Shown here: in pieces, positions 55,464-63,529 of the stretch | Layout of the letters: every line of letters starts with the position of its first letter | Position numbering within the stretch: the stretch's first letter is position 1 | Source: an uncultured Vicinamibacterales bacterium | GTDB lineage: Bacteria > Acidobacteriota > Vicinamibacteria > Vicinamibacterales > UBA8438 | Length of the DNA stretch: 64,000 nucleotides | Direction of reading: 5' to 3' | NCBI GenBank assembly: GCA_958295905.1 | Contig: OY282382.1 | Coordinates: 4,198,910 to 4,262,909, forward strand | Translations under genes and position numbers: made by a program | Notes under the pieces: generated by a model | Database searches by the model: none | What the model was told of the DNA's origin: nothing | The model's input: the letters and a program-made list of their open reading frames with translations, nothing else

Positions 55464-56875
55464 CGGGTTCCGGGCCGGCAGTGATACAGGGTGCGCGTGC
55501 CGGAGGCCAACATCTCGTGTCTCACGTCGCCAAAATGCCGCTCCAGCGCCGCGCGGAGCGCGGGTTCGGAATAGTCGAACTCCTGATCCCGCCGGTTGCG
55601 GAGCAACCGCTGCACCATCGGGTCATCGCGTCCGACGAACTCCAGTATCACCTCGGCGCCGAACTGCGCGAGCCAAACCACGAAATCGTCCAGCGGAATG
55701 TTCCGGCCGATCACCACATGGTGCACCAACGCCAGACACAGGATGAGCGCCGGTGCGCCGCGGTCACCGAGCGGCAGCCGCTCCCGCCCGCGCCAACCCA
55801 AGCCCGGTGACGGATTGGCGACGTCGGCCACGAGCGGCAAGATGTTCGAGGGTCCGCCGTCGTCGAGCGCTTGGTACAGGCGCTCGACGACGACGTGATC
55901 GGCGTCGAGAGCCAGGGTGTAGTCCGCGTGCTTCGCGGCCAGACGCGAGTAACTACCGGTGTTGCACCCGAGGTCCCAAACGAGCGGCCAGCGCCGCCGG
56001 GCCAAAACCCCTTCGACAAAACCGACCTTGCGCTGCAGGTCGGCGTCGTCGTAGGAATGCTCCCGCTGATACTCCGACCAGGTAGAACGCCGGGGTTCCC
56101 AGCGCAGCCGCTCGACGGTTCGTCGCAGGCGGTCGATGTTGTGCTTGATCAGCGACGCGCCGAAGCCCGCGGCGCGCAGCTCCTGCCGGACGTCCCGTGG
56201 CGCATCCTTGTAGCGCACCTGCGCTTTCGCCTGCAGGTACACGTGCGCCAGCACCCCGCGCCGCAGCATGTGGCGGCCCGACAGCAACGCGAGACACTGC
56301 TCCGCCGGGATCCCTTCCAGGCTGCCACGAAGCCAGGGGTGGAACGGCACGTTGCGGTACGCCTGCAGCAGCAGCGGATAGAGAAACGTCTCGCAGAACT
56401 GCCTGTAACCGGCCCAAGGTTCCCCCGCGACGTATGCCGTGAACGATCCGATGTCGATGAACGTGGGGCGCGCGCCGCACCATTGGACGTTGAACGCGGT
56501 TGCGTCCTTGAGCGTCATCTTCTCGTTGAGCGCGGCGCGCGTCACGTCGAGCTGCAACAGGGCGGCATCCTTGAGCATGCCGAACGACCACTCGTACGGA
56601 TAGGACACCACGGGCACCAGCTCGTGCTCCAGAACCGCCACCCAGCGGGGTGGGAGCGGCGGCAACGACTCGACGTCGGTTACCAACCGCGTCGGGATCA
56701 AGCGGCGATCCGCCATGAACCGAGCATGAAAGTCGGTGGCGGCAAGCCGCTGCCAATTATCGAGGGCGCGGGCCGCCAAGCAGCGGAATGCGGCCCCGTT
56801 GTGGTAGAAGACGCGGGTGTCCGGGTCTCGGAACGAGCCGGTGTCGAACCGCACAGAGGGCTCTTGAGCCATCAT
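55460..56875 (-). CDS. Class I SAM-dependent methyltransferase
   Basis: The 471-residue protein has an N-terminal domain (about 1-270) without clear motifs. A Rossmann methyltransferase with motif I VWDLGCNTGSYS follows near 300, with the acidic LALDADHV at the end of strand two and ILCLALVHHVV near 385. The pairing of an unknown N-terminal half with this type of methyltransferase occurs in polysaccharide or nodulation-type modification genes. Its overlap (ATGA) with the sulfatase gene suggests modification of an envelope glycan. Acceptor is unknown. Confidence 0.82.
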   Translation of the reverse strand: MMAQEPSVRFDTGSFRDPDTRVFYHNGAAFRCLAARALDNWQRLAATDFHARFMADRRLIPTRLVTDVESLPPLPPRWVAVLEHELVPVVSYPYEWSFGMLKDAALLQLDVTRAALNEKMTLKDATAFNVQWCGARPTFIDIGSFTAYVAGEPWAGYRQFCETFLYPLLLQAYRNVPFHPWLRGSLEGIPAEQCLALLSGRHMLRRGVLAHVYLQAKAQVRYKDAPRDVRQELRAAGFGASLIKHNIDRLRRTVERLRWEPRRSTWSEYQREHSYDDADLQRKVGFVEGVLARRRWPLVWDLGCNTGSYSRLAAKHADYTLALDADHVVVERLYQALDDGGPSNILPLVADVANPSPGLGWRGRERLPLGDRGAPALILCLALVHHVVIGRNIPLDDFVVWLAQFGAEVILEFVGRDDPMVQRLLRNRRDQEFDYSEPALRAALERHFGDVRHEMLASGTRTLYHCRPGTR

Positions 56876-56941
56876 CTGCGGCGCGGTGAAGCCGAGGTGG
56901 AACGCCGACGCGGCAGATCCGCGGCCAGCCCCATGGCGGTG

Positions 56942-57139
56942 TCAGCGCTTGGGGCGTTGCGACTTGCCGAAAACAGCCGTCAGCCGGTGCCAGTAGAGCC
57001 TCGCAATGACCCCCAAAGCCGCGACACCGCCGAGGAGCGCCTGCAGCAACATGCTCCCGGTCCCGGGGTCGAGATAGGCAACGGCCGGCTTCTCGAACGC
57101 GACCAGAAGGACGACGACGAACAGGGCGGTACGAAACAT
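56942..57139 (-). CDS. Small membrane protein of the envelope-modification operon
   Basis: The 65-residue protein starts at ATG 57139 (an upstream in-frame ATG at 57178 is possible). It has a signal-like helix followed by AYLDPGTGSMLLQALLGGVAALG and a second helix ending in a basic tail. The AYLDPGTGS motif recurs in small proteins next to sulfatase/methyltransferase genes. It probably sits in the membrane beside the sulfatase. The next upstream sequence is the family C repeat array. Confidence 0.75.
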   Translation of the reverse strand: MFRTALFVVVLLVAFEKPAVAYLDPGTGSMLLQALLGGVAALGVIARLYWHRLTAVFGKSQRPKR

Positions 57140-57193
57140 CGCGGAAAAGTATAGCAGAATCCGCGACGAGGCGCCCAACAGTCACCAACAGTC

Positions 57194-57374
57194 GGGTGCA
57201 CGTCAGATTTGTGAAACGACCGCCCTGTCGCTGCCAGATTGGCGATTTCCGATCCCGTTCCCGGTCTGGATGCCCTCCGAACGAGCCCTTTCGGGCTTCG
57301 ACGCGATGGGGCAGCTCGGGGCCGCCCGCGCCAGATACCCCAACGGGGCCGTCTCACTTTCTTGACGTGCACCC
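57194..57374. mobile_element. Family C element, copy 1 (181 bp)
   Basis: The ends are perfect inverted repeats GGGTGCACGTCA (57194-57205) and TGACGTGCACCC (57363-57374), extending imperfectly for about 28 bases. There is no ORF. CCAACAGTC flanks the left end and recurs between the two copies. Confidence 0.7.
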
Positions 57375-57383
57375 CCAACAGTC

Positions 57384-57524
57384 GGGTGCACATCAGACTC
57401 GTGAGACGACCGCCCCGTCGCTGACGGATTGGCGATTTCGAACGGGCCTTCGGGTCTCGGCGCGATGGGGCGCCTCGGGGCCGGAACTTCCAGCGGCGGC
57501 GCCTCACTTTCTTGACGCGCACCC
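57384..57524. mobile_element. Family C element, copy 2 (141 bp)
   Basis: A second copy, with ends GGGTGCACATCA and TGACGCGCACCC. It shares CGATTTC and GCGATGGGGC..CTCGGGGCCG with copy 1 but lacks about 40 interior bases. It lies between the small membrane protein gene and the cytochrome/copper gene; no other gene is found in 57140-57660. Confidence 0.7.
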
Positions 57525-57660
57525 CGCCGGAATCCGCACGTTGATTCCGCCGCATCGGTCCACTAGCATAGGAGCGTGGCGGGTCGCCGCGGGATTTCCG
57601 CCACGGGTCCGGCGCACGCGCGCCGTCATCACATCGCCGCCACGTGAGGAGACCGTCCAG

Positions 57661-59094
57661 ATGCCTGCATTGAGCTTCCGGAGACGTTGGTTCGCGGCCG
57701 GCGCCATCGGCGCCGCCGCTTTCGCGATGATCGCCGCGCCGGCGGCCGCCGCGTCGGGGAGTGCGGCGGACGGCGTCACCTACCACCGGGACATCGCGCC
57801 CATTCTCGAGCGGAGCTGCCAGCACTGCCACCGCCCCGAGTCGGTGGCGCCGATGTCGCTGCTGACCTACGAGGATGTGCGGCCCTGGGTGCGGGCCATC
57901 AAGTACCGCACCGGACGGGTCGGCAAGCCGGACGTGATGCCGCCGTGGTACATCGAGAAGGACGTCGGCATCCAGGACTACAAGGGCGACATCTCGCTGA
58001 GCGCCGAGGAGATCGCCCTCATCGCGGCCTGGGCGGACGACGGCGCCCCGCGCGGCGAGCCGGTCGACCGCCCGGCCGTCACCCGCGTCGTCGACGCGTC
58101 GGGGTGGCGGATCGGCGCGCCGGATCTCGTCGTCCGGTCCCCGGAGATCGAGGTTTCGGCGACGGCGCCCGACTGGTGGGGGCCGATGGGCGAGACGGAG
58201 ACCGGTCTGACCGAGGACCGGTACGTCTCGGCCATCGAGATGCGCGAGCTGAGCACCTACGAGGGGCCGGCCGAGCGCGACACCATCGGCGGGCTCTACG
58301 TCATCCACCACTTGGTCATGCTGCCGGTGGGTCCCGACGGACGGCCGGTGGCCGAGTCCGGCTTCTGGCCGGTCCACGAGGTGGGGCGCAACCCCGACAT
58401 CTTCCACCCCGACTCGGGCAAGCTGCTGAAGGCGGGCTCGAAGATCCTCTTCCCGTCCGCCCACCTGCACTCGAACGGGCGCCATACCCGCGCCCGGCTC
58501 GAGATCGGGTTCAAGTTCCATCCCGAGGGTTACGAGCCGTCGCGCACGGTGCAGATCATCGGCCCCGCGACGGTCGACCTCGACATCCGGCCGATGGAGG
58601 CGGGCCAGAAGTTCGAGGCGTTCAGCACCCTGATGGAGCACACCAAGATGATGGTGTACGAGCCCCACATGCACGCGGCGGGGGTGCGGATGTGCCTCGA
58701 CGCAATCTGGCAGAACAACGTCGAGACCCTGAGCTGCGCCGGCTACAACCACAACTGGGTGCGGGTGTACACCTTCGAGGACGACGCGGCGCCGCTGCTG
58801 CCGCGGGGCACCATCCTGCGCATCACCGGCTACTTCGACAACACCCCGACGAACCCCAACGTCTCCGATCCCCGGAACTGGTCGGGGCTCGGCCACCGCT
58901 CGATCGACAACATGATGATCAACATCGGGCAGGCGGTGTCGCTGACCGACCAGGAGTTCGCCGACGAGATGGCGGCCCGGCGGGCGCGCCTCGGTCTCGC
59001 GCCGGGAGAGACGGTCGTCGGGTGCCCGCTGTGCGGCTACCCCGACCCGTCCGAGCTGGTTCCGGCCACGGCCGACAACACCGGGGGCCAGTAG
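57661..59094 (+). CDS. Secreted protein with cytochrome c-type and copper monooxygenase-like domains
   Basis: The 477-residue protein has a signal peptide (about residues 1-32) and a heme-binding motif C53-Q-H-C56-H57 in a cytochrome-like domain (about 38-135). A larger domain with paired His motifs follows: IHHLVM, FPSAHLHSNGRHTRA, HMHAAGVRM and GYNHNW. These resemble the copper ligands of PHM/DBH-type copper monooxygenases. The ATG at 57661 has GAGGAG upstream. The combination suggests an electron-fed copper oxygenase in the periplasm. It is followed three bases later by a secreted beta-rich protein gene. Confidence 0.85.
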   Translation: MPALSFRRRWFAAGAIGAAAFAMIAAPAAAASGSAADGVTYHRDIAPILERSCQHCHRPESVAPMSLLTYEDVRPWVRAIKYRTGRVGKPDVMPPWYIEKDVGIQDYKGDISLSAEEIALIAAWADDGAPRGEPVDRPAVTRVVDASGWRIGAPDLVVRSPEIEVSATAPDWWGPMGETETGLTEDRYVSAIEMRELSTYEGPAERDTIGGLYVIHHLVMLPVGPDGRPVAESGFWPVHEVGRNPDIFHPDSGKLLKAGSKILFPSAHLHSNGRHTRARLEIGFKFHPEGYEPSRTVQIIGPATVDLDIRPMEAGQKFEAFSTLMEHTKMMVYEPHMHAAGVRMCLDAIWQNNVETLSCAGYNHNWVRVYTFEDDAAPLLPRGTILRITGYFDNTPTNPNVSDPRNWSGLGHRSIDNMMINIGQAVSLTDQEFADEMAARRARLGLAPGETVVGCPLCGYPDPSELVPATADNTGGQ

Positions 59095-59096
59095 CG

Positions 59097-60044
59097 ATGG
59101 TCAAAGCGACACGGGAGTCCGGATGGACGGGACCGGCGGCCGGCGCCGCGGCCCTGGTGGCGGCGGCGGGCGTCGCGGCCGGCGCCATCGGCGGCGCCGC
59201 CGCCCCGGCCTGGGCCCAGGACCCGCCGGGGCGCGAAATCAGCATCTCCCCCGCCTACGAAGGCTGGGAGCGGAACGGCGACGGATCGTTCAACCTGGTT
59301 TTCGGCTACATGAACCGGGGCTGGGACGCGGTCGACGTCCCCATCGGCCTCGACAACCGGATCGAGCCGGGCACCCCGGACCGGGGGCAGCCGACCCACT
59401 TCCAGCCGCGGCGGAACCGTCACGTCTTCCGGGTCCGGGTGCCGGCCGACTTCGGCGACCGGGAGCTGGTGTGGACGCTGACCAGCCACGGGGAGACCGA
59501 GCGCGCCTACGGGACGCTGCACCCCGACTACTTCATCAACGACATCGCGATCATGAACAACAACGGCGCCGGCGGACCGGCCGGCGGCGCCTACAACATC
59601 TTCGGCAACGAACGGCCGGTGCTGGAGATCGAGGACCTGCGCGTGCGCCGCGCCACCGTCGGCGAGCCCGTGGTCCTGCGGGCGCGGGCCCGCGACGACG
59701 GCGTGCCGAAGACGCGGAACATGCCGGCCCCGCGCATCGGCGCCACCCGCATCGGGGCCGGCACCCCGAACAGCGCGAGCGGCCTGCGCGTCGCCTGGAT
59801 CGTCTACCGCGGCGCGGGCCGCGGCGTCACCTTCGATCCGCCGCAGTTCAAGGTCTACGAGGACTACCGGGCCGGGGCCGACTCGCCGTGGGCGCCGGGC
59901 TGGAAGACGCCGGAGCCGCCCGAGGACGGGGCGTGGACCGTCGAGGCGACCTTCCACCGGCCGGGCAGATACGTGATCCGCTGCCTCGCCCACGACGGCG
60001 GCCTCGCGACACATCAGGACGTGACCGTCACGGTCAGCCCGTAG
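59097..60044 (+). CDS. Secreted beta-rich protein coupled to the cytochrome/copper gene
   Basis: The 315-residue protein has an Ala-rich signal peptide (cleavage after AWA, about residue 40). The mature domain starts REISISPAYEGWERNGDGSF and is rich in beta strands, with a C-terminal segment PGRYVIRCLAHDGGLATHQD like a cupredoxin or Ig-type strand pair. A single Cys and His pair near the end does not make a full copper site. The ATG at 59097 is three bases after the upstream stop, so the two are co-transcribed. Confidence 0.75.
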   Translation: MVKATRESGWTGPAAGAAALVAAAGVAAGAIGGAAAPAWAQDPPGREISISPAYEGWERNGDGSFNLVFGYMNRGWDAVDVPIGLDNRIEPGTPDRGQPTHFQPRRNRHVFRVRVPADFGDRELVWTLTSHGETERAYGTLHPDYFINDIAIMNNNGAGGPAGGAYNIFGNERPVLEIEDLRVRRATVGEPVVLRARARDDGVPKTRNMPAPRIGATRIGAGTPNSASGLRVAWIVYRGAGRGVTFDPPQFKVYEDYRAGADSPWAPGWKTPEPPEDGAWTVEATFHRPGRYVIRCLAHDGGLATHQDVTVTVSP

Positions 60045-60332
60045 CGGGGCCGTGGCGCCGGCAGCCGGGCACGGCACCACGGCTTCCATGTCAACGACGT
60101 GATTGTCTCCGAGCTTCTCCGGATGGACTGCCGCTGGCCGGCGTCATCGGACTGCGCGCCGGCGCCGGCCTGCACGTGACAGCGATCGCGATCGGACCGA
60201 ACCGCCGGAACCGGTAGCCGGGCCGCCTCGTGCCGGCGCGGCCCGGCCAACCGATCCCGCCGCAGTCCGCACGGTCCGCCGGCGAAGGCTCCCGGCCTCG
60301 GCCACCCGCGGGGCCGCGCCCGAGAACCGCAA

Positions 60333-60968
60333 TCAGAAGAAGAGCAGGACGTCCTCTTCCACCTCGCCGATGACCACGCTCGTGTCGGTCACGTCGGTCA
60401 CGCGGAAACGGTAGAGGCCGCGCGGCGCGGGACCGCCGAGGCGGCGGCCGTCCGCGGCCGCGAAGGCGCTGTTGTGGCAGGGGCAGAGATAGACGGGACC
60501 GTCGACCGGCCCGGTTTCGGCGATCACGTCGGGATGCAGGTCGGCGGGGTCGCCGACGAAGTCGACCTCGCACCGTTCGTGCGGGCAGACGGCGCAGACC
60601 GCGCGGAAGCGATCGGGGGCGTCGTCGGCGTCCGAGATGCGCGTCACCAAGCCGGTGACCCGGACCGGTTGGTCCGGGTTCGCAGCCGTCGGCAGCGACA
60701 CCGCGCGGGCCTGGAACCGGCGCGCGCGGCCGGGCGCGGCCAGCGCGTTGCGCGGCACCAGCACCGGCCGGGGCAGCGGGTGGTAGCGCAGGAACCGCCG
60801 TCCCTGCGCGCGGAGGCGGCGGCCGAGACCGCAGAGGACGAGGGCCGCGGCGCCGAGGAACGTCCGGCGGGCCAAGCCGCCGCCACGCGCCTTCGCCGCG
60901 CCTTCCCGCGCGGGCGCCGCACCGGTCTCGGCGCGGCCGGCGGTGTTGCCGCGGAGCGCCGGGGTCAT
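60333..60968 (-). CDS. Rieske [2Fe-2S] protein
   Basis: The 211-residue protein has a Tat-like signal (ARRTFLGAAALVLCGLG, about 34-50). Its Rieske cluster ligands are C128-x-H130 (CPHERC) and C162-x-x-H165 (LCPCHNSAF). It resembles Rieske subunits of bc1-like complexes or periplasmic oxygenase reductases. The ATG at 60968 overlaps the stop of the diheme-type gene (ATGA). The 288 bases between its stop and the upstream plus-strand gene contain no gene I can support. Confidence 0.9.
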   Translation of the reverse strand: MTPALRGNTAGRAETGAAPAREGAAKARGGGLARRTFLGAAALVLCGLGRRLRAQGRRFLRYHPLPRPVLVPRNALAAPGRARRFQARAVSLPTAANPDQPVRVTGLVTRISDADDAPDRFRAVCAVCPHERCEVDFVGDPADLHPDVIAETGPVDGPVYLCPCHNSAFAAADGRRLGGPAPRGLYRFRVTDVTDTSVVIGEVEEDVLLFF

Positions 60969-61783
60969 CGGGCCATCCGCCCCTGAACCCAGGCGGCGAG
61001 GGTCTGCCACTCGCCGGCGTCCCGCGTCGTCCAGTGCTTGCCGCCGGCGTGCCAGCGGCTGCCGCCCGCGTCCTCCGCCAACGGGTTCACCAGCAGCACG
61101 CTCGCCATCGGCTCGCCCGGCGCCACCAGACGCTGCACCCGCTCGAAGTTGCGGAACGACTGCTCCTCGTCCCAGGTCTCCCGCCCCGGCGGCAGCGGCT
61201 CGAGGAAGGCGTTGCCGCCGCCGCTCGAATGGCAGGCGATGCAGCGCGCGTTGCCGGGGCGCCGGTTCAGGAAGATAGGCTCCACGTGGTCGCGGTAGAA
61301 GCCGAAGTCGAGGGCGATGGAGGTCGTGTTCACCCAGCGGGCGAGGGCCTGCCACTCTTCGTCATCCTGCGAGCCCCAGTGCTTGCCGCCGGCGTGCCAG
61401 TGGCTGCCGCCCGCGTCCTCCGCCAACGGGTTCACCAGCAGCACGCTCGCCATCGGCTCGCCCGGCGCCACCAGACGCTGCACCCGCTCGAAGTTGCGGA
61501 ACGACTGCTCCTCGTCCCAGGTCTCCCGCCCCGGCGGCAGCGGCTCGAGGAAGCTGTTGCCGCCGCCGGCCGAATGGCAGACGACGCAGCGGGCGTTGCC
61601 CGGCCGGCGGTTCAGGAAGACGGGCTCCACCGTCTCGAGATAGAGGTCGAAGTCGAGACCGAGCAGCGTGCCGCCCGGCGGCTGCGCCGACACCGGTGCC
61701 GCGGCAAAGAGGGTGACGACCGCGAGGGCGGCGGCGACCGCGGGCGCCGCGGCGCAGGCGATGAACGGGGTCCGTGCGAACAT
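60965..61783 (-). CDS. Secreted diheme cytochrome-like protein with duplicated domains
   Basis: The 272-residue protein has a signal peptide (about 1-33) and two nearly identical domains with heme motifs C66-V-V-C69-H70 and C181-I-A-C184-H185, exactly 115 residues apart. Each domain contains EPLPPGRETWDEEQSFRNFE and AEDAGGS.WHAGGKHW. The DNA of the two units is identical over about 160 bases, showing a recent tandem duplication or gene conversion. It probably passes electrons to the Rieske protein encoded next. The ATG at 61783 has AAGGAG upstream. Confidence 0.87.
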   Translation of the reverse strand: MFARTPFIACAAAPAVAAALAVVTLFAAAPVSAQPPGGTLLGLDFDLYLETVEPVFLNRRPGNARCVVCHSAGGGNSFLEPLPPGRETWDEEQSFRNFERVQRLVAPGEPMASVLLVNPLAEDAGGSHWHAGGKHWGSQDDEEWQALARWVNTTSIALDFGFYRDHVEPIFLNRRPGNARCIACHSSGGGNAFLEPLPPGRETWDEEQSFRNFERVQRLVAPGEPMASVLLVNPLAEDAGGSRWHAGGKHWTTRDAGEWQTLAAWVQGRMAR

Positions 61784-61901
61784 GGCCCGGTTACTCCTTC
61801 CGAAGAGGACGGCCGGCGTCCGGCAAAGGCCGGTCGGCCCGAACGACGGCCGGCGCGCGATCCCTGACCGGCCCGGCCCCGGACGCGGGACGGCTCGTCT
61901 T

Positions 61902-62981
61902 CTACTGATCCACCGGCAGCCCCGGCAGCTGGGCCGTGATGTTCCGCTTCGGCACCTGGCCGACCTGAATCACCTCGACCTCTTCGCGGGCCGCGACGTC
62001 GACCACCGACACGGTGTTCGAGTGGGCGTTCGCCACGTAGAGGTACCTGCTGTCGGGCGTGAACGTCAGCCAGTCGGGAACCACGCCCACCTTCACGCCG
62101 CCGAGCGGATCGAGGTCCGGGAGCGAGTAGGCGTAGACGCTGCCGTTGATCTTGCTGGTCGACCAGATCGTCGTGCCGTCCGGCGTGATCTTGATGCCGT
62201 GGGCGGGGGCGCCCTGGATGCCGTAGGTGTTGCGCTCGGCCACGGGGATGTCGGGCTGGACGATGCGGCGGACCTCGCGGCGCTTCTCCCAATCGACCAC
62301 CGCGAACCCGTGCAGGTTGGAGATCTGCACGTACATGTTCTTCGTCGACCCGTCGGGGTTCGTGTCGAAGGTGAACGGGCGCACGCCGCCCTCGAAGTGG
62401 TACGCCCATACCGGCCGCTCGAGCTCGGTGTTGATGACGGTGGCGCTCGACCCGCCGATGGAGCCGGCGACGACGTACCGGCTGTCGGGGGTCATGAACG
62501 TGTTGTGCACGCCGCGCAGGATGCGGATGAAGTCGACGTGCTCCTCGGCCACCGCGTCGATGACGTCGACGCCGCCGCCCACCCCCCGGATGGCCACGTA
62601 GAGCCGCTCGCCGTTGGCGTGGATGGCGACGTTGTTCGGCCGCCCGCTCAGCGGAATCGACTTGCGGACCTCGAGGGTCTTCGTGTCGACGACGTCAAGG
62701 GCGTGCGTCGACTCGTTGCTCAGGTAGAGCCGGCTGCCGTCGGGGGCCGCGGCCACGCCGTGGATCACCTCGACCCCGGTGATTTCGGCGACGATCGCGT
62801 TGGTCGCCGGATCGATCACGTGCACGTTGTCGCCGGCGGCGTTGGTCTGGACGATGTAGATGTCGTCATCGTTCGCGGCCGCCGGCGACGGCGGCAGCAG
62901 GACGGCGACGGCGAGAGCGGCGGCGATCCGCAACAGACGAACCGGGCGGCGACCGCGCGCCCGCAGGGTGGCGAATGTCAT
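61902..62981 (-). CDS. Secreted YncE-like beta-propeller protein
   Basis: The 359-residue protein has a signal peptide (about 1-35). About seven YVTN-type propeller repeats follow (for example NAIVAEITGVEVIHGVAAAP, PDSRYLYVANAHSNTVSVVD). It is transcribed in the same direction as the diheme and Rieske genes, 118 bases upstream of them, so a shared operon for a periplasmic redox system is plausible. GAGGAGG precedes the ATG. No heme or metal motif is present in it. Confidence 0.82.
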   Translation of the reverse strand: MTFATLRARGRRPVRLLRIAAALAVAVLLPPSPAAANDDDIYIVQTNAAGDNVHVIDPATNAIVAEITGVEVIHGVAAAPDGSRLYLSNESTHALDVVDTKTLEVRKSIPLSGRPNNVAIHANGERLYVAIRGVGGGVDVIDAVAEEHVDFIRILRGVHNTFMTPDSRYVVAGSIGGSSATVINTELERPVWAYHFEGGVRPFTFDTNPDGSTKNMYVQISNLHGFAVVDWEKRREVRRIVQPDIPVAERNTYGIQGAPAHGIKITPDGTTIWSTSKINGSVYAYSLPDLDPLGGVKVGVVPDWLTFTPDSRYLYVANAHSNTVSVVDVAAREEVEVIQVGQVPKRNITAQLPGLPVDQ

Positions 62982-63005
62982 GGGCGAGCCTCCTCGTACG
63001 GGACT

Positions 63006-63122
63006 CTAGGAGTCTGCGCCGTAGAACTGTTTTGGGTCTGATCTGGCACAATATGTAGCGGTCAATCGCCTGTGCTTGCGCAATATATGGCGGTCATAAT
63101 TTCCTGCGGCGCAGACTCCTAG
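63006..63122 (-). mobile_element. Family A MITE-like element, copy 2 (117 bp)
   Basis: It is bounded by CTAGGAGTCTGCGCCG and its reverse complement (18 of 19 terminal bases match). The reverse complement of the whole element aligns almost fully with copy 3 at 63378-63494. No ORF. Confidence 0.8.
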
Positions 63123-63377
63123 CGCGCCGCCGCGCGGCCGTCAACCGCCGCGCGGTGACGGGCAGGACCATCCTACGCTCGGCCACCGCCGTGCGCAGGC
63201 GGAATCGCGGCGGGTCCTGGGGCTCCGGACGTGCGGAATCGCGGGTCTCACGCGGCGCCGGCCGGTCGGCAAGACCGTGGCGACCCCGCGAATCGGGGGC
63301 GAGCCGTCACGCGCCGTCAGCGTGGGATGCCCCTGGGTGACGGGGCGCACGTCAGTATGCCCGAACCCGCTGTCGAG
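63123..63377. other. Spacer between two inverted family A elements
   Basis: The 255 bases contain no supported gene, tRNA or clear regulatory site. Confidence 0.5.
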
Positions 63378-63494
63378 CTAGGAGTCTGCGCCGCAGGAAA
63401 TTATGACCACTATATATTGTGCAAGCGCCGGCAATTGACCGCTACATATTGTGTCAGATCGGACCCAAAACCGTTCTGCGGCGCAGACTCCTAG
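63378..63494 (+). mobile_element. Family A MITE-like element, copy 3 (117 bp)
   Basis: It has perfect 19-base ends (63378-63396 and 63476-63494). The interior includes ACTATATATTGTGCAAG and GACCGCTACATATTGTG. It is inverted relative to copy 2 and followed at 63495 by the same CCCGGA unit start that follows copy 1 at 5595. Confidence 0.82.
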
Positions 63495-63529
63495 CCCGGA
63501 GAGCGTCGCCTGCAGCTCCGCTCGCCGCC

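Noticed and set aside
63006-63494. Family A copies 2 and 3 as the ends of one larger transposon or integrative element
   Set aside because: The 255 bases between them hold no gene, and each copy has both termini, so they are two separate inverted insertions.
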